From: an uncultured Mailhella sp.
GTDB taxonomy: Bacteria; Desulfobacterota; Desulfovibrionia; Desulfovibrionales; Desulfovibrionaceae
DNA: 42,311 nt
Reading direction: 5' to 3'
Assembly (NCBI RefSeq): GCF_944324995.1
Contig: NZ_CALUYL010000026.1
Coordinates: forward strand, 1 to 42,311
Each line of letters opens with the position of its first letter. Within the stretch, counting starts at the first letter, position 1. Under the pieces are notes generated by a model. The model was not told the DNA's origin. It did not search any database and worked only from the letters and a program-made list of their open reading frames with translations. This document shows, piece by piece, positions 1 through 8,596 of this stretch. A program made the translations under genes and the position numbers.

Positions 1-2408
1 CCCGCAAGACGCGCCACTTCAATGCCGTAGCTGCGATCGGCAGGGCCGGGAATGAGTCTGCGCAAAAACACGATGTCGCCGTTCCATTCACGCACGGCAA
101 TGTTCATGTTGCACACGCCGGGCAGCGCGCCCGCGAGCGACGTGAGTTCATGGTAATGCGTGGCAAAGAGCGTGCGGATGCTCCCCCCTGCCCGCCGCGC
201 GAGTTCCTCCACCACGGCCCAGGCCAGCGCCAGACCGTCGAAGGTGCTCGTGCCGCGTCCGATTTCGTCGAGAATGACCAGACTGCGCTTGTCCGCCTGA
301 CGCAGAATGCGCGCGGTCTCCATCATTTCCACCATGAACGTGCTCTGCCCCTGCGCCAGATTGTCCGACGCGCCCACGCGCGAGAAAATGCGGTCCACCA
401 GACCGATGCGCGCCTGCGCCGCGGGCACGAACGAGCCCATCTGCGCCATGATCGCAATGATGGCCGTCTGCCGCAGCACCGTGGACTTGCCCGCCATGTT
501 CGGCCCCGTGATGAGCACCAGATGCCGACTCGCGTCCATGGAAAGATCGTTGGGAATGAACGACGCCCGACCCGTGACGGCTTCCACCACCGGATGCCGC
601 CCCTGACGAATGACGATTTCCTGACTTTCGTCGAGTTCGGGTCTTGTCCAGCCGTTGCGCTCCGCGCCTTCGGCGAGCGACTGCCAGTAGTCGAGCCACG
701 AGAGGCGCGCGGCCATGCCCACGAGTCTGGGGCGGGAGGCCGCCACCTTTTCGCGCAGCTTCTGATAAAGCGCGTATTCCAGACTCTTGCGCCGTTCGGC
801 GGCGGTGAGCATTTTTTCCTCAAGTTCGCGCAGGGCGGGCGTGGTGAAGCGCTCGCTGTTGGCAAGGCTCTGCCGACGCTGAAAATACTCGGGAATCTCG
901 GCCTGCTGCGCGCGCGAAAGCTCGAAGTAGTAGCCGAACACGTGATTGTAGCCCAGCTTGAGCTTGGGCATGTTGTTCTTTTCCTGCTCTTCGCGCAGAA
1001 GATCCTGAAGACGTCCTTCACCGTGCTCCACGAGATCGAGCAGTTCGTCGAGGGCGGGATCGTAGCCCTGACGGAACAGGCCGCCTTCGGTGATCTGAGG
1101 GGGCAGATCGTCGCGCAGGGCCTTGGTGAGCAGATCGGTGATGTCTTCGAGCATGTCCCATTTCTTCAGCAGGCGCTGAAGCGCTGCGGGCAGGAGCACG
1201 CCGCGGCGGTCGTCGTCGGTGGAGAGCCCCTGTTCCGGGAGCGCCAGCGCCGCGCGCACCGCGGGCAGGCAGCTCAGACTTTCGCGCAGGGCCGCAAGGT
1301 CGCGCGGCTGGCAGCGGTTGAGCGAAATGCGCGTGGACAGCCGTTCGATGTCGTACACGTTTTCGAGGGCGTCGCGCAGGGCGCGGCGCACGTCGGCGCG
1401 CTTCCAGAAGAATTCCACCACGTCCTGCGTTTCGACGATGGGTTCCAGCCGACGCCAGGGGCAGCGCATGCGTTCTTCGAGCAGGCGGCCGCCCATGGGG
1501 GTGCGGGTGTTGTCCATGACGGCCCAGAGCGTGCCGGCGCCGCGTTTGCTGTCCATGCGGCAGAAGAGTTCGAGATTGCGTTCGGTAATTTCGTCGAGAA
1601 TGAGATAGCGGCCCTTGTCCAGCGGACGGAACGGCGCAAGCTGCGCCGGATCGCGTTTCTGCATCTGCTCAAGATAGGCCACGAGCGCGCCGCAGGCCTG
1701 CATGAGTTCGGGACTTTTTTCCAGACCGAGGGCGGCTTCTTCCTGCACGTGCTGGGCGGCGAGCACGCGTTCGCGCGCGCCTTCGAGCTCGAAATGACTG
1801 CGCACCGGAACCCGCACCACCTGCATGCCGGGCAGGGAGTTCAGCGAAAGGGGAATGTCGCCCTTGTCGGGCATGAGCAGCTCGCGTGGAGCCATTTTGA
1901 GGGCCCACTGCTTGAGCTCCTCCTCGCGCGAGGACTGAATGCCGGTCCATGCGCCGGTGGACACGTCGAGCCAGGCAAAGCCGCCCGCGCCGCGCGAGGC
2001 GTTCCAAAACAGCGCGCCGAGATAGGTGTGGGCCTTGGCTTCGAGGTTGGCGTCTTCGAGGGCGGTGCCGCTGGTCATGACGCGGGTGACGGCCCGCTTG
2101 ACCAGACCGCGCGCCTGCCTGGGATCTTCCATCTGATCGCAGAGGGCGATTTTGTAGCCCTTGCGCACAAGCACGCTGATGTAGTTTTCCGCCGCGTGCC
2201 AGGGCACGCCGCACATGGGCACGCCGCCCTCGTCGCGACTGCGGCTTGTGAGGGCGAGTTGAAGTTCGCGCGAGGCTATTTCGGCGTCTTCAAAGAAAAG
2301 TTCGTAGAAGTCGCCCATGCGGTAAAAGAGCAGCGTATCGGGATAATCCTTTTTGATTTCCAGGTATTGCCGATACATGGGCGTAAGTTTCGGTGCAGTG
2401 TCGCTCAT
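1..2408 (-). CDS. mutS: DNA mismatch repair protein MutS (3' end outside window)
   Basis: MutS recognises base mismatches and small loops in DNA and starts MutL-dependent repair. The minus-strand frame from the ATG at 2406-2408 stays open to the window edge, giving 802 codons; bacterial MutS is usually about 850-880 residues, so only the C-terminal end is missing. Near the N-terminus the stretch reading YRMGDFYELF carries the Phe-x-Glu mismatch-contact motif. The ATPase P-loop GPNMAGKST lies at about residues 635-643 and the Walker B/signature region reads LVILDEIGRGTSTFDG, so the ATPase site is intact. The gene is host-like in GC content. A long GC-rich repeat tract lies upstream, so no close operon partner is visible on the 5' side. 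Identification is secure. Confidence 0.97.
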   Translation of the reverse strand, partial: MSDTAPKLTPMYRQYLEIKKDYPDTLLFYRMGDFYELFFEDAEIASRELQLALTSRSRDEGGVPMCGVPWHAAENYISVLVRKGYKIALCDQMEDPRQARGLVKRAVTRVMTSGTALEDANLEAKAHTYLGALFWNASRGAGGFAWLDVSTGAWTGIQSSREEELKQWALKMAPRELLMPDKGDIPLSLNSLPGMQVVRVPVRSHFELEGARERVLAAQHVQEEAALGLEKSPELMQACGALVAYLEQMQKRDPAQLAPFRPLDKGRYLILDEITERNLELFCRMDSKRGAGTLWAVMDNTRTPMGGRLLEERMRCPWRRLEPIVETQDVVEFFWKRADVRRALRDALENVYDIERLSTRISLNRCQPRDLAALRESLSCLPAVRAALALPEQGLSTDDDRRGVLLPAALQRLLKKWDMLEDITDLLTKALRDDLPPQITEGGLFRQGYDPALDELLDLVEHGEGRLQDLLREEQEKNNMPKLKLGYNHVFGYYFELSRAQQAEIPEYFQRRQSLANSERFTTPALRELEEKMLTAAERRKSLEYALYQKLREKVAASRPRLVGMAARLSWLDYWQSLAEGAERNGWTRPELDESQEIVIRQGRHPVVEAVTGRASFIPNDLSMDASRHLVLITGPNMAGKSTVLRQTAIIAIMAQMGSFVPAAQARIGLVDRIFSRVGASDNLAQGQSTFMVEMMETARILRQADKRSLVILDEIGRGTSTFDGLALAWAVVEELARRAGGSIRTLFATHYHELTSLAGALPGVCNMNIAVREWNGDIVFLRRLIPGPADRSYGIEVARLA

Positions 2409-3571
2409 GGTGTTCTCGACGAAGGCCCGGCGCGGGTCAATGGGGGCGCGGGCCGGGAATGCGCGCCGATCTGCGCTCCGACCGCGGATGCGGGGAGCGG
2501 TTCCGAACGAGGGCCGTGGCGACCGGGCCGGGGGCACAAGCCGGGGCCCGCGGCCTGTCCCAGGGGAACCCGGGAACGGCCGACGCCGGAGACGTGAGCC
2601 GGGGCTCAGGCCCGAGGGGCGGCCCGAGAGGCCGACGCCCGGAAATTCGGTCCCGAAGGACGTTTTGCCGACGCCCGAAGCTCCGAGGCGCTGTCGCGCG
2701 GGTGTCTGCCGCGAGTCGGACGGGGGCCGAGGACACACGCCGGAGGCTCGGGCCGGGAGCTGCCCCGAAGGCCGGGGGAAGGCCGACGCCCGGAAATTTA
2801 CTTCGGCGCGCGGGGCTCCGAGTTCAGGCCGCCCGAGGGCGACCGGGGCAGTGTTTCAAGGCACCGACGCCGGGGGCCTGCCCGTGCCGCGGGGCCGGGG
2901 CCCGGGGGCGGCAAGTGCCGCCAGGCTCGGCGACCGGCGCTGCGGCTCCGGTAATGCCGACGCGCGGGGCCTTCCCTGTTCCGAGGGAACCGGGACGCAC
3001 GCCCGAGGGGCGGGGTCGGGGCTCAGGCCGGAACAGCCGACGCCGGGGGTACATGGCCGGGCCTGTTCCACGGAAAGCCGGGATGAACGCCCGAGGACGA
3101 TCTGCTCGGCCCGGGGAGGTCGACGCCAGGAAATTTGGTCCCGAAGGACGTTTTGCCGAGGCCCGAAGCATTCGGGATGCGGCTGCCGAAAACTCCGCCG
3201 CCACCGGCCCGAAAGCCGTTCGGCGAAAAGTTCCGCCCTCTCCGTATCCCGTCCCCGCAGACCGCGGGAAACAGCGCCCGAACCCCCAGCGCTCCCGGCC
3301 ACCCGGGGCGACCGGGGGCTGTGTTTCAAGGCGCTGACGCCGAGAGCCTCCGCGTTGATTCAGGTTCCCGAAACGCCTCTCCGAGACGCCGAGGCCGGGG
3401 CAGCAGACCAGAAGAACCGCAGCCCGAGGACGCCCCGGAAGAAGTCCAAACCGCTCCCAAAACACCGGAGCATCATTCCCTGCCCCGGATTTTCCGAAAG
3501 CGCAACACCCTGCCCCGAATCCGCGGCCGCGTCAAGCCGTAGCCGTCAGCGTCCGCAAAAAACGCGCAGGG
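2409..3571. repeat. GC-rich non-coding tract of degenerate repeats
   Basis: About 1.2 kb between mutS and the lapA terminator. Open frames exist on both strands only because GC content is extreme; they have Arg/Pro/Gly-rich compositions, no convincing ribosome binding site and no recognisable domain. The sequence is internally repetitive. A block containing GTCCCGAAGGACGTTTTGCC occurs at about 2650 and again at about 3138, preceded each time by GACGCC(C/A)GGAAATT. The same lead-in occurs a third time near 2784. A second motif, GTGTTTCAAGG followed by GACGCCG, occurs near 2850 and 3320. I see no gene here. Confidence 0.6.
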
Positions 3572-3606
3572 AAAAAAAGCGCACGAAACAATCCTGTTCC
3601 GTGCGC
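3572..3606 (-). terminator. Rho-independent terminator of the HIT-lapA unit
   Basis: On the minus strand a 12-bp stem (GCGCACGGAACA with TGTTTCGTGCGC, one G-T wobble) closes a 4-base loop and is followed by seven T. It starts 11 bases after the stop codon of the LapA-domain gene. Confidence 0.9.
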
Positions 3607-3617
3607 CTGCCTGACTG

Positions 3618-4052
3618 TTATTCAGCCGCGTTCTGCGCAGCTTCGGCCCGGGCTTCCGCTTCCTTGGCGCGGGCTTCGGCGTCCTTCAGATTCGCCGCCG
3701 CTTCCTTCAGCTTCGCTTCCGCTTCCTGAAGAGAGGCTTCCAGCTTCTGCTTTTCCGCCGTCATCTTGTCAAGACGCTTCTGCAGCGACGTCGCACGACG
3801 ACGAGCCGCAGACGCACGACCCGAAAGAGCCAGCCTGTCCCAGATCAGCATGAGCAGCACCACCGCCGCGCCCAGCGCAAAGCTGATGAGCAGCAGCGCA
3901 TAACGCGGAATCGGCGCCGTGGTGATCGCCGGCGCAAACATCGGATCCACCTTCAGCGAAACCGCGTCGGAGAACAACGGCTGGTTCTGCACAAAGAGCA
4001 TCATGACCACGAAGAACAGCAAAACCAGCAGAAAAACTTTGATATAGCGCAT
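3618..4052 (-). CDS. LapA-domain (DUF1049) inner-membrane protein
   Basis: A 144-residue membrane protein. Residues 1-20 form a first hydrophobic segment (MRYIKVFLLVLLFFVVMMLF) and about 50-70 a second (YALLLISFALGAAVVLLMLIW), the two-helix arrangement of LapA/LapB-associated DUF1049 proteins. In E. coli, LapA is linked to lipopolysaccharide assembly control. From about residue 80 to the end the chain is a long Ala/Glu/Lys-rich predicted coiled coil with heptad-like AEAKLKEA repeats, probably cytoplasmic. It starts 40 bp after the HIT gene and ends just before a strong terminator, so the two are probably cotranscribed. The family assignment is good; any specific role here is inference. Confidence 0.85.
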   Translation of the reverse strand: MRYIKVFLLVLLFFVVMMLFVQNQPLFSDAVSLKVDPMFAPAITTAPIPRYALLLISFALGAAVVLLMLIWDRLALSGRASAARRRATSLQKRLDKMTAEKQKLEASLQEAEAKLKEAAANLKDAEARAKEAEARAEAAQNAAE

Positions 4053-4091
4053 GACGTCTCCTTATCGCAGCAGCACACGCGGAAAAAAGGT

Positions 4092-4592
4092 TCAGGCAGA
4101 TTGCCCCGCCAGCCTGGCAAATACCGGCGCCATGCGTCGACGGGTTTCCACAAGAGCTTCAGGGATGACTCGTACATCGTCAAGCACAGCCATGAAGTTC
4201 GAGTCGCCGCTCCAGCGGGGAACGACATGCATGTGCATGTGCATGCCTATGCCCGCTCCCGCGGCTTCCCCAAGATTCAACCCCACGTTGATGCCCTGAG
4301 GATGACTCAGCTCCCGCAATACGCGACAGCTCAGCTGCGTCACCGCCATCAGATCGGCAGCCTCCTCCGCAGAAAGCTCCGTGATGTCGCTGACATGACG
4401 ATACGGTATCACCATCAGATGACCCGAGGCGTACGGATAACGGTTCAGCATCACAAATACATGACCGCTCCGATACACGATAAGCCGTTCTTCATCCAAC
4501 GCCGGATCCTCCGGCGCGCAAAGTACACACCCATCATGACACTTCGGCCCGAGAATATACTGCATTCTCCAGGGAGCCCACAGATTTTTCAT
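4092..4592 (-). CDS. HIT-family hydrolase, Ap4A phosphorylase-like
   Basis: A 166-residue histidine-triad protein. The triad HMHMHVV at residues 118-124 supplies the catalytic histidine that attacks the alpha-phosphate of nucleotide substrates. The N-terminus MKNLWAPWRMQYI, the Cys cluster at 18-25 (KCHDGCVLC), LNRYPYASGHLMVIP and PRWSGDSNFM match the subfamily of HIT proteins known as diadenosine-tetraphosphate phosphorylase-like, which cleave Ap4A and related alarmones. I chose the ATG at 4590-4592 because AGGAG lies 9 bases upstream. Longer in-frame extensions would leave the typical N-terminus internal. Substrate specificity is inferred from subfamily resemblance. Confidence 0.92.
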   Translation of the reverse strand: MKNLWAPWRMQYILGPKCHDGCVLCAPEDPALDEERLIVYRSGHVFVMLNRYPYASGHLMVIPYRHVSDITELSAEEAADLMAVTQLSCRVLRELSHPQGINVGLNLGEAAGAGIGMHMHMHVVPRWSGDSNFMAVLDDVRVIPEALVETRRRMAPVFARLAGQSA

Positions 4593-4744
4593 AAAGGTCA
4601 TCTCCTTTTGACACACTAGCACAGCACTACCGCACGGGCAAGTGCCCTCACTCAATCATGCCCGACGGAATGCAAAAAAATGTTCCAGAACCCCCGTACT
4701 AAAACATAACCCCGTCAACAGGCAACCCCCTCCCCTCTCCTATG

Positions 4745-4872
4745 AAGACAGAAAGGCAGAAAAGGCAGGAAGAGAGGAAAGACAAGAAAGGCAGAAAAGA
4801 CAGGAAAGGCATGCGGGGGAAATAATTCCCCCCGCGCCCCCCTGTTTCCGCCGACGGCTTCGCCATCGGCGG
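4745..4872. repeat. Dispersed repeat: purine tract, AT palindrome and hairpin
   Basis: A (GAAAGGCAGAAAAGGCAGG)-type purine tract at 4745-4810 is followed by the palindrome GGGGGAAATAATTCCCCCC (about 4815-4833), a C-rich run, and a hairpin CCGCCGACGGC-ttc-GCCATCGGCGG (4848-4872). The same arrangement recurs on the opposite strand at about 38088-38160, and its central palindrome recurs three times at 13.6-14.0 kb and once, degenerate, near 37795. No coding function is evident. The remaining sequence from 4873 to 5039 changes to AT-rich and holds no visible gene. Confidence 0.7.
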
Positions 4873-5039
4873 GGCGGGACTGTGGATTTTGCTAGCCCAA
4901 AGATTCAAACAGCATAATTGGATACTGGAGAACTTTGCTATTCAGAGAATAGCGCACGACACGTCGTCATGCGTGAAATAATTTACAAATGACTATTCAA
5001 AAAAGTATTGTAATTTTGAAGTCCACTATTCTTATTTAA

Positions 5040-6356
5040 TCACTCAGCAATATTAGGTAAATTAAATATCCACTTCAACCAACTAATAACTGAGCTTGAA
5101 CGCCTTTCTATTGTAGATGTATTTGTTCCACAAACATTTAATTCTCGCATTTTTTCACATACATATTCTTTAGTTGGCAAGTTACCATCATTATTAATTA
5201 TATAATCAAAAAAATATGAAAATATTTGATGTTCTAGTATTAAACTAACTAATTTTAACTGCCGTTCTTTATATGTCATACTACATAATAATATTCCAAT
5301 ATCACTTAATACTATTGTTCTATTTTCTATTTTTCTTTCAAAAATACCAAGATAAATACCAGCATTTACATAGTAATTATATTGCCGTTCCACAAAATTC
5401 ATCAATACTATTATTTGTTCTGCAGTCATTGGATTATTTTCCATATTTTCCAATAAAGAAATAAGACGACTTACAGAGTCAGCCTGAATAAATGGAGTAC
5501 TACTTTCGCTTATATTATCACTTTTAGTAACGATGGTATTCAGCCTAACTTCTATTAAATCTTCTAAAGAAATATGGATATCCTGTAATGAGTAATTTTT
5601 AGTTCGTACCAACTCAATGGAAGAGTAATCTTCAAGATGATTAAACTTATACTCAAATAAACGATATATCATATTTGAGTATACAGAAAATATCAATCGT
5701 ATTGGTTTTCTAACTTTAGCGCTCCATAATCTATATGGATAATACAACTGTCTTATATGAAAATCTTTATGTAATACATTCTTTGCTTCAAGAATAATAA
5801 CTTCTGTACTATTTTCAAAACCACCGTCTATTTCACACTGAGCATTATTTACGCTGATTCTACGTTTTATATTGCTATAACTATCTACCTCAAAATTAAA
5901 GCATCCTGTTCCCATACGACCATTAAAAGTCGCTACGGTATCGGATGCTTCAAGAAAGTCATCTAGTATTCCAGATAGAACAAGGATATTAATTGCACTT
6001 GTTTCTGAAGTTATGTTATTAATATTTATAGTCTCATAATTTTCAAGTTGAACTTGAGTCATTTGCTCAACTTTTTCTGTTAATTCAGGAAATTCTTTAT
6101 ACAATATGAAGTCACTGATAACATAAGAACTTCTACTATCAGGGAGAATATTCAGTTTATTCGACTTTAAAGCATTTGGTAAGCTTTCTGAACTATCCCA
6201 TTTTGCCATTAATCTTGCTTCTTTATATTCATTGATTTGAGCAGATGTAATGTTAAATATACCATTCTGTCTTACTTCTTGAATAATATTATACCTCATT
6301 AATAAAGTATTCCATGCTTCTTCTGTAGACATTCTCCTAGAAGTTTCATCAGGCAT
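5040..6356 (-). CDS. Type II restriction endonuclease, PD-(D/E)XK type
   Basis: A 438-residue protein encoded directly behind an adenine methylase, overlapping it by 8 bp. Function is inferred from this pairing and from a nuclease-like signature: Asp177 in QCEIDGG, followed by Glu190-Ala-Lys192 in VIILEAKN, the spacing expected for a PD-(D/E)XK site. The remainder is Ile/Asn/Tyr-rich without another motif I recognise; the C-terminal third could be a DNA-binding domain. Base composition is far more AT-rich than the surrounding genes, indicating acquisition from a low-GC donor. An alternative start at Met9 has AGGAG only one base ahead, so I kept the upstream ATG. The recognition site is not readable from sequence. 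Confidence 0.75.
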   Translation of the reverse strand: MPDETSRRMSTEEAWNTLLMRYNIIQEVRQNGIFNITSAQINEYKEARLMAKWDSSESLPNALKSNKLNILPDSRSSYVISDFILYKEFPELTEKVEQMTQVQLENYETININNITSETSAINILVLSGILDDFLEASDTVATFNGRMGTGCFNFEVDSYSNIKRRISVNNAQCEIDGGFENSTEVIILEAKNVLHKDFHIRQLYYPYRLWSAKVRKPIRLIFSVYSNMIYRLFEYKFNHLEDYSSIELVRTKNYSLQDIHISLEDLIEVRLNTIVTKSDNISESSTPFIQADSVSRLISLLENMENNPMTAEQIIVLMNFVERQYNYYVNAGIYLGIFERKIENRTIVLSDIGILLCSMTYKERQLKLVSLILEHQIFSYFFDYIINNDGNLPTKEYVCEKMRELNVCGTNTSTIERRSSSVISWLKWIFNLPNIAE

Positions 6357-7179
6357 ATATCAATACCTCGTTGATTTCTCCACGCTTTGCGGAATTACTA
6401 TTAATAACTCTTTTTGCTTGTACAGTTTTAATTGTATAATCTTTGTAAAGTTCACGAATTTCCAAACAATCAGAGTTAGATTGGACAAATCGAATACCTT
6501 TTTCTCTTAGTCTATCGCATTCCTGTTTTAACTCTTCTTGTTCTTTATATCCAAATCCATTTTCTGTATATCCAGTAAAATTTGCCGATCTAGAGAGCGG
6601 CATATATGGTGGATCAAGATAAACGAAACTTCCTTTTTTTACTTTTTTTAATACTTCTTTATAATCACCTTGTAATAATGTAATATCATTATCATTAAAG
6701 TATTTTGACATTGCTCTAATTACTGGTGCATTTACAATATTTGGATTTTTATATTTTCCATATGGAGAATTGAAATATCCAGATGAATTTACTCTATATA
6801 AACCATTATAACAAGTTTTATTTAAATATATTATTCTTGCAGCTTTTTCAATCAAAGAAATATTTTTATACTGTTCATCTCTATCAAGCTCTCGTATACT
6901 ATAGTAATATTCTTCTGAGTTGTTAGCATAATGAACTTGTAATATTTGAATTAATTGTTCAGGGTAAGATTTTACAACTTGATAAACATTCATTAATTCA
7001 GAATTATAATCATTTACAATAGCTTTCTTAGGTTGATGAGCGAATAATACAGCACCACCACCAAGAAAAGGCTCTATGTAAGTTCCCTTAGATTGAATTA
7101 GGGGGAGAATATCGTTTAAAAGTTGACGCTTACCGCCAACCCATTTCAGAATAGGCGCTACTAGCATATTTTTGGACAT
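6349..7179 (-). CDS. DNA adenine methylase, D12 class (Dam/DpnM-like)
   Basis: A 276-residue N6-adenine methyltransferase that would protect host DNA from the downstream endonuclease. The N-terminus APILKWVGGKRQLL is the family's first conserved block, IEPFLGGGAVLF is motif I (S-adenosylmethionine binding), and FVYLDPPYMPLSRSANF contains the catalytic DPPY motif IV. Length and order fit the Dam/DpnM group, whose members often methylate GATC; that specificity is a family-based guess. GGGAGGAG lies three bases before the ATG at 7177-7179. The gene is AT-rich like its partner, and a plausible sigma70-type promoter lies 30 bp upstream. Confidence 0.93.
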   Translation of the reverse strand: MSKNMLVAPILKWVGGKRQLLNDILPLIQSKGTYIEPFLGGGAVLFAHQPKKAIVNDYNSELMNVYQVVKSYPEQLIQILQVHYANNSEEYYYSIRELDRDEQYKNISLIEKAARIIYLNKTCYNGLYRVNSSGYFNSPYGKYKNPNIVNAPVIRAMSKYFNDNDITLLQGDYKEVLKKVKKGSFVYLDPPYMPLSRSANFTGYTENGFGYKEQEELKQECDRLREKGIRFVQSNSDCLEIRELYKDYTIKTVQAKRVINSNSAKRGEINEVLIYA

Positions 7180-7209
7180 CGGCTCCTCCCTTAAAACAAA
7201 ACTGCTATC

Positions 7210-7238
7210 GTCATACGGGAAGTTCTACAAAAGCTCAA
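7210..7238 (-). promoter_or_regulatory. Predicted promoter of the type II R-M cassette
   Basis: On the minus strand TTGAGC (7233-7238) and TATGAC (7210-7215) are separated by exactly 17 bp, about 30 bp ahead of the methylase start codon. The match is 4-5 of 6 at each element. It would transcribe methylase and endonuclease together. Confidence 0.55.
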
Positions 7239-7649
7239 GGAATATTTTCTTTTAAAATTGATTTATTTAATTTTTAATTAATTTATCATTTTTTTACTTT
7301 TCTTTACTTTGGTAAATCAGTTAACCGTTTTTTATAAAGAACATTTGATTGTAGTTTAAAAAGACCACACCCAAATGGATATTCTGTTGCCTCAAACAGT
7401 TACTATTAATTTTAAAAGGGATTCCCTCTTTCCCCGCAAATCTCTCCTCCTCTTCCGGCAACCGGCACACCTTTTCCGAACGCCCCTTCGGACAACAAAA
7501 AACCGCTTTCCGCGAAACGGTGACAAAGCGGTCGGAAAACGAAGGGGGAAGGACTGGGCGACGAGAGCGCCTCGACTGAAAGATCGGGGCGTCGATCTCC
7601 CCTGCCCTTCGGCCCCTCAAAATAAAAGTTTTAGGAAAGGGGATGGGGG
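7239..7649. other. Intergenic stretch with a decayed repeat copy, no gene seen
   Basis: The first 80 bases are very AT-rich; the rest is GC-rich. Around 7411-7460 the sequence AAAAGGGATTCCCTCTTTCCCC followed by GCAAATCTCTCCTCCTCTTC is a decayed relative of the right arm of the perfect hairpin at 7650-7702. No open frame here has a ribosome binding site or a recognisable product. Confidence 0.5.
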
Positions 7650-7702
7650 TGCGGGGGCAGGGGGAAAGCCCTTTTTCAAAAGGGGTTCCCCCTGCCCCCG
7701 CA
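7650..7702. terminator. Long perfect hairpin downstream of the porin-like gene
   Basis: A 17-bp perfect inverted repeat (TGCGGGGGCAGGGGGAA at 7650-7666 with its complement at 7686-7702) encloses a second small stem (CTTTT-tc-AAAAG). It lies 22 bp beyond the stop codon of the outer-membrane protein gene and may end its transcription, although no clear T run follows. A related degenerate sequence near 7411-7460 shows it belongs to a repeat family. Confidence 0.6.
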
Positions 7703-7724
7703 AATCTCTCCCCCTCCTCTCTTC

Positions 7725-8363
7725 TTAGAACGTAACTCTCAGGCCGAGGGAGAACTGATGCATGCTGAGGGATTCGGCGCGGAGGCTGTAGCCGTTGTAG
7801 CCGGTTTCGCTGTCGCCGCTGAAGAGGTAGCGGTAGCCGAGGTCGGCGGAGATATTGGGGGTAAAGAAGTAGGAGCAGCCGAGGCCGACCTGTGCGGCGA
7901 GCTTAATATCGGTATCGGAGGAGCCGAAGTGCTGGCCGTTCACATCGGCGCTGCCGCGGGTATTGGCGAAGAGGAGGCCGACGCCTGCGCCCACGTAGGG
8001 GGTGAAGTCCATGATGTTGGTGATGTCCCAGTAGCCGTTGACCATAAGGGTCTGGAGTCTGGATTCCGCCTCGCCGAAAGGAACGCTTTTATCGATGCGG
8101 CTGTTGTAGCCGTATTCGATTTCGGCGCGCAGGGGAGCGCCGTAGAGCACGCTGAAGTCGTAGCCGCCGGCGATGGAGAATCCGGCGATGCCGCGGGTGC
8201 TGTCCTTGGAGCCGGAGCCGCCGGGCGTGCTCACGTTCCAGTCGGTGCTCTGGAAGCCCGCAACAAACTTGGGAACGACGTAGATGCCGGAATCTGCGGC
8301 TCTGGCTGCGCAGGGCAGAGCCATCAGCAGCGCGAGAACGGCGGCAAGACAAAACTTCTTCAT
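7725..8363 (-). CDS. Outer-membrane beta-barrel protein, OmpW/OmpA-like
   Basis: A 212-residue exported protein. Residues 1-20 or so (MKKFCLAAVLALLMALP, then CAARA) form a signal peptide cleaved after ARA. The mature part alternates amphipathic strands such as FVAGFQ, AEIEYGYNS, YVGAGVGLLF and ISADLGYRYLF, and ends in LGLRVTF with the terminal Phe used as the outer-membrane insertion signal. The motif TPYVGAGVG and a DLGYRYLF strand are typical of 8-stranded porin-like barrels of the OmpA/Opa/OmpW group. The ATG at 8361-8363 is preceded by AAGGAG at 7 bases, better than any upstream start. The ligand or function is unknown; it is transcribed alone. Confidence 0.88.
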   Translation of the reverse strand: MKKFCLAAVLALLMALPCAARAADSGIYVVPKFVAGFQSTDWNVSTPGGSGSKDSTRGIAGFSIAGGYDFSVLYGAPLRAEIEYGYNSRIDKSVPFGEAESRLQTLMVNGYWDITNIMDFTPYVGAGVGLLFANTRGSADVNGQHFGSSDTDIKLAAQVGLGCSYFFTPNISADLGYRYLFSGDSETGYNGYSLRAESLSMHQFSLGLRVTF

Positions 8364-8596
8364 GAGTATTCTCCTTGTCATGAGCAAGACGGGCGCGCCC
8401 GCCGAAAAAAGAGCGTATATTTCTCTGGATAGAGAACCGCGCCGGTTAAGTCAACAACACAAGGGATTGCCGAGGTTTTCGGAGCATTTTGGGGAAGAAT
8501 TTGCCGCGGCGCGGGATGCCGGCAGGCACCGGGAACGAACGGGAGGTCGGGCAGGCGTCCGCGGGAGCCCAAGGGGCAAACGTCTGCCCGATGGCG

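Noticed and set aside
150-2597. Long + strand open frame opposite mutS
   Set aside because: It is antisense to a clearly identified mutS; the frame is open only because of high GC and codon bias, and it has no family resemblance.
2353-3729. Several Arg/Pro-rich frames in the mutS-lapA spacer
   Set aside because: No ribosome binding sites, composition follows GC-rich repeats, and frames overlap each other on both strands.
43-4920. CRISPR array or insertion sequence anywhere in the window
   Set aside because: No regularly spaced short repeats with unique spacers and no transposase-like protein were seen; the repeats found are palindromic elements or a tandem triplication.
7321-7620. 99-codon minus-strand frame between the methylase and the outer-membrane protein
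   Set aside because: It runs through a decayed repeat, lacks a start signal and resembles no protein.
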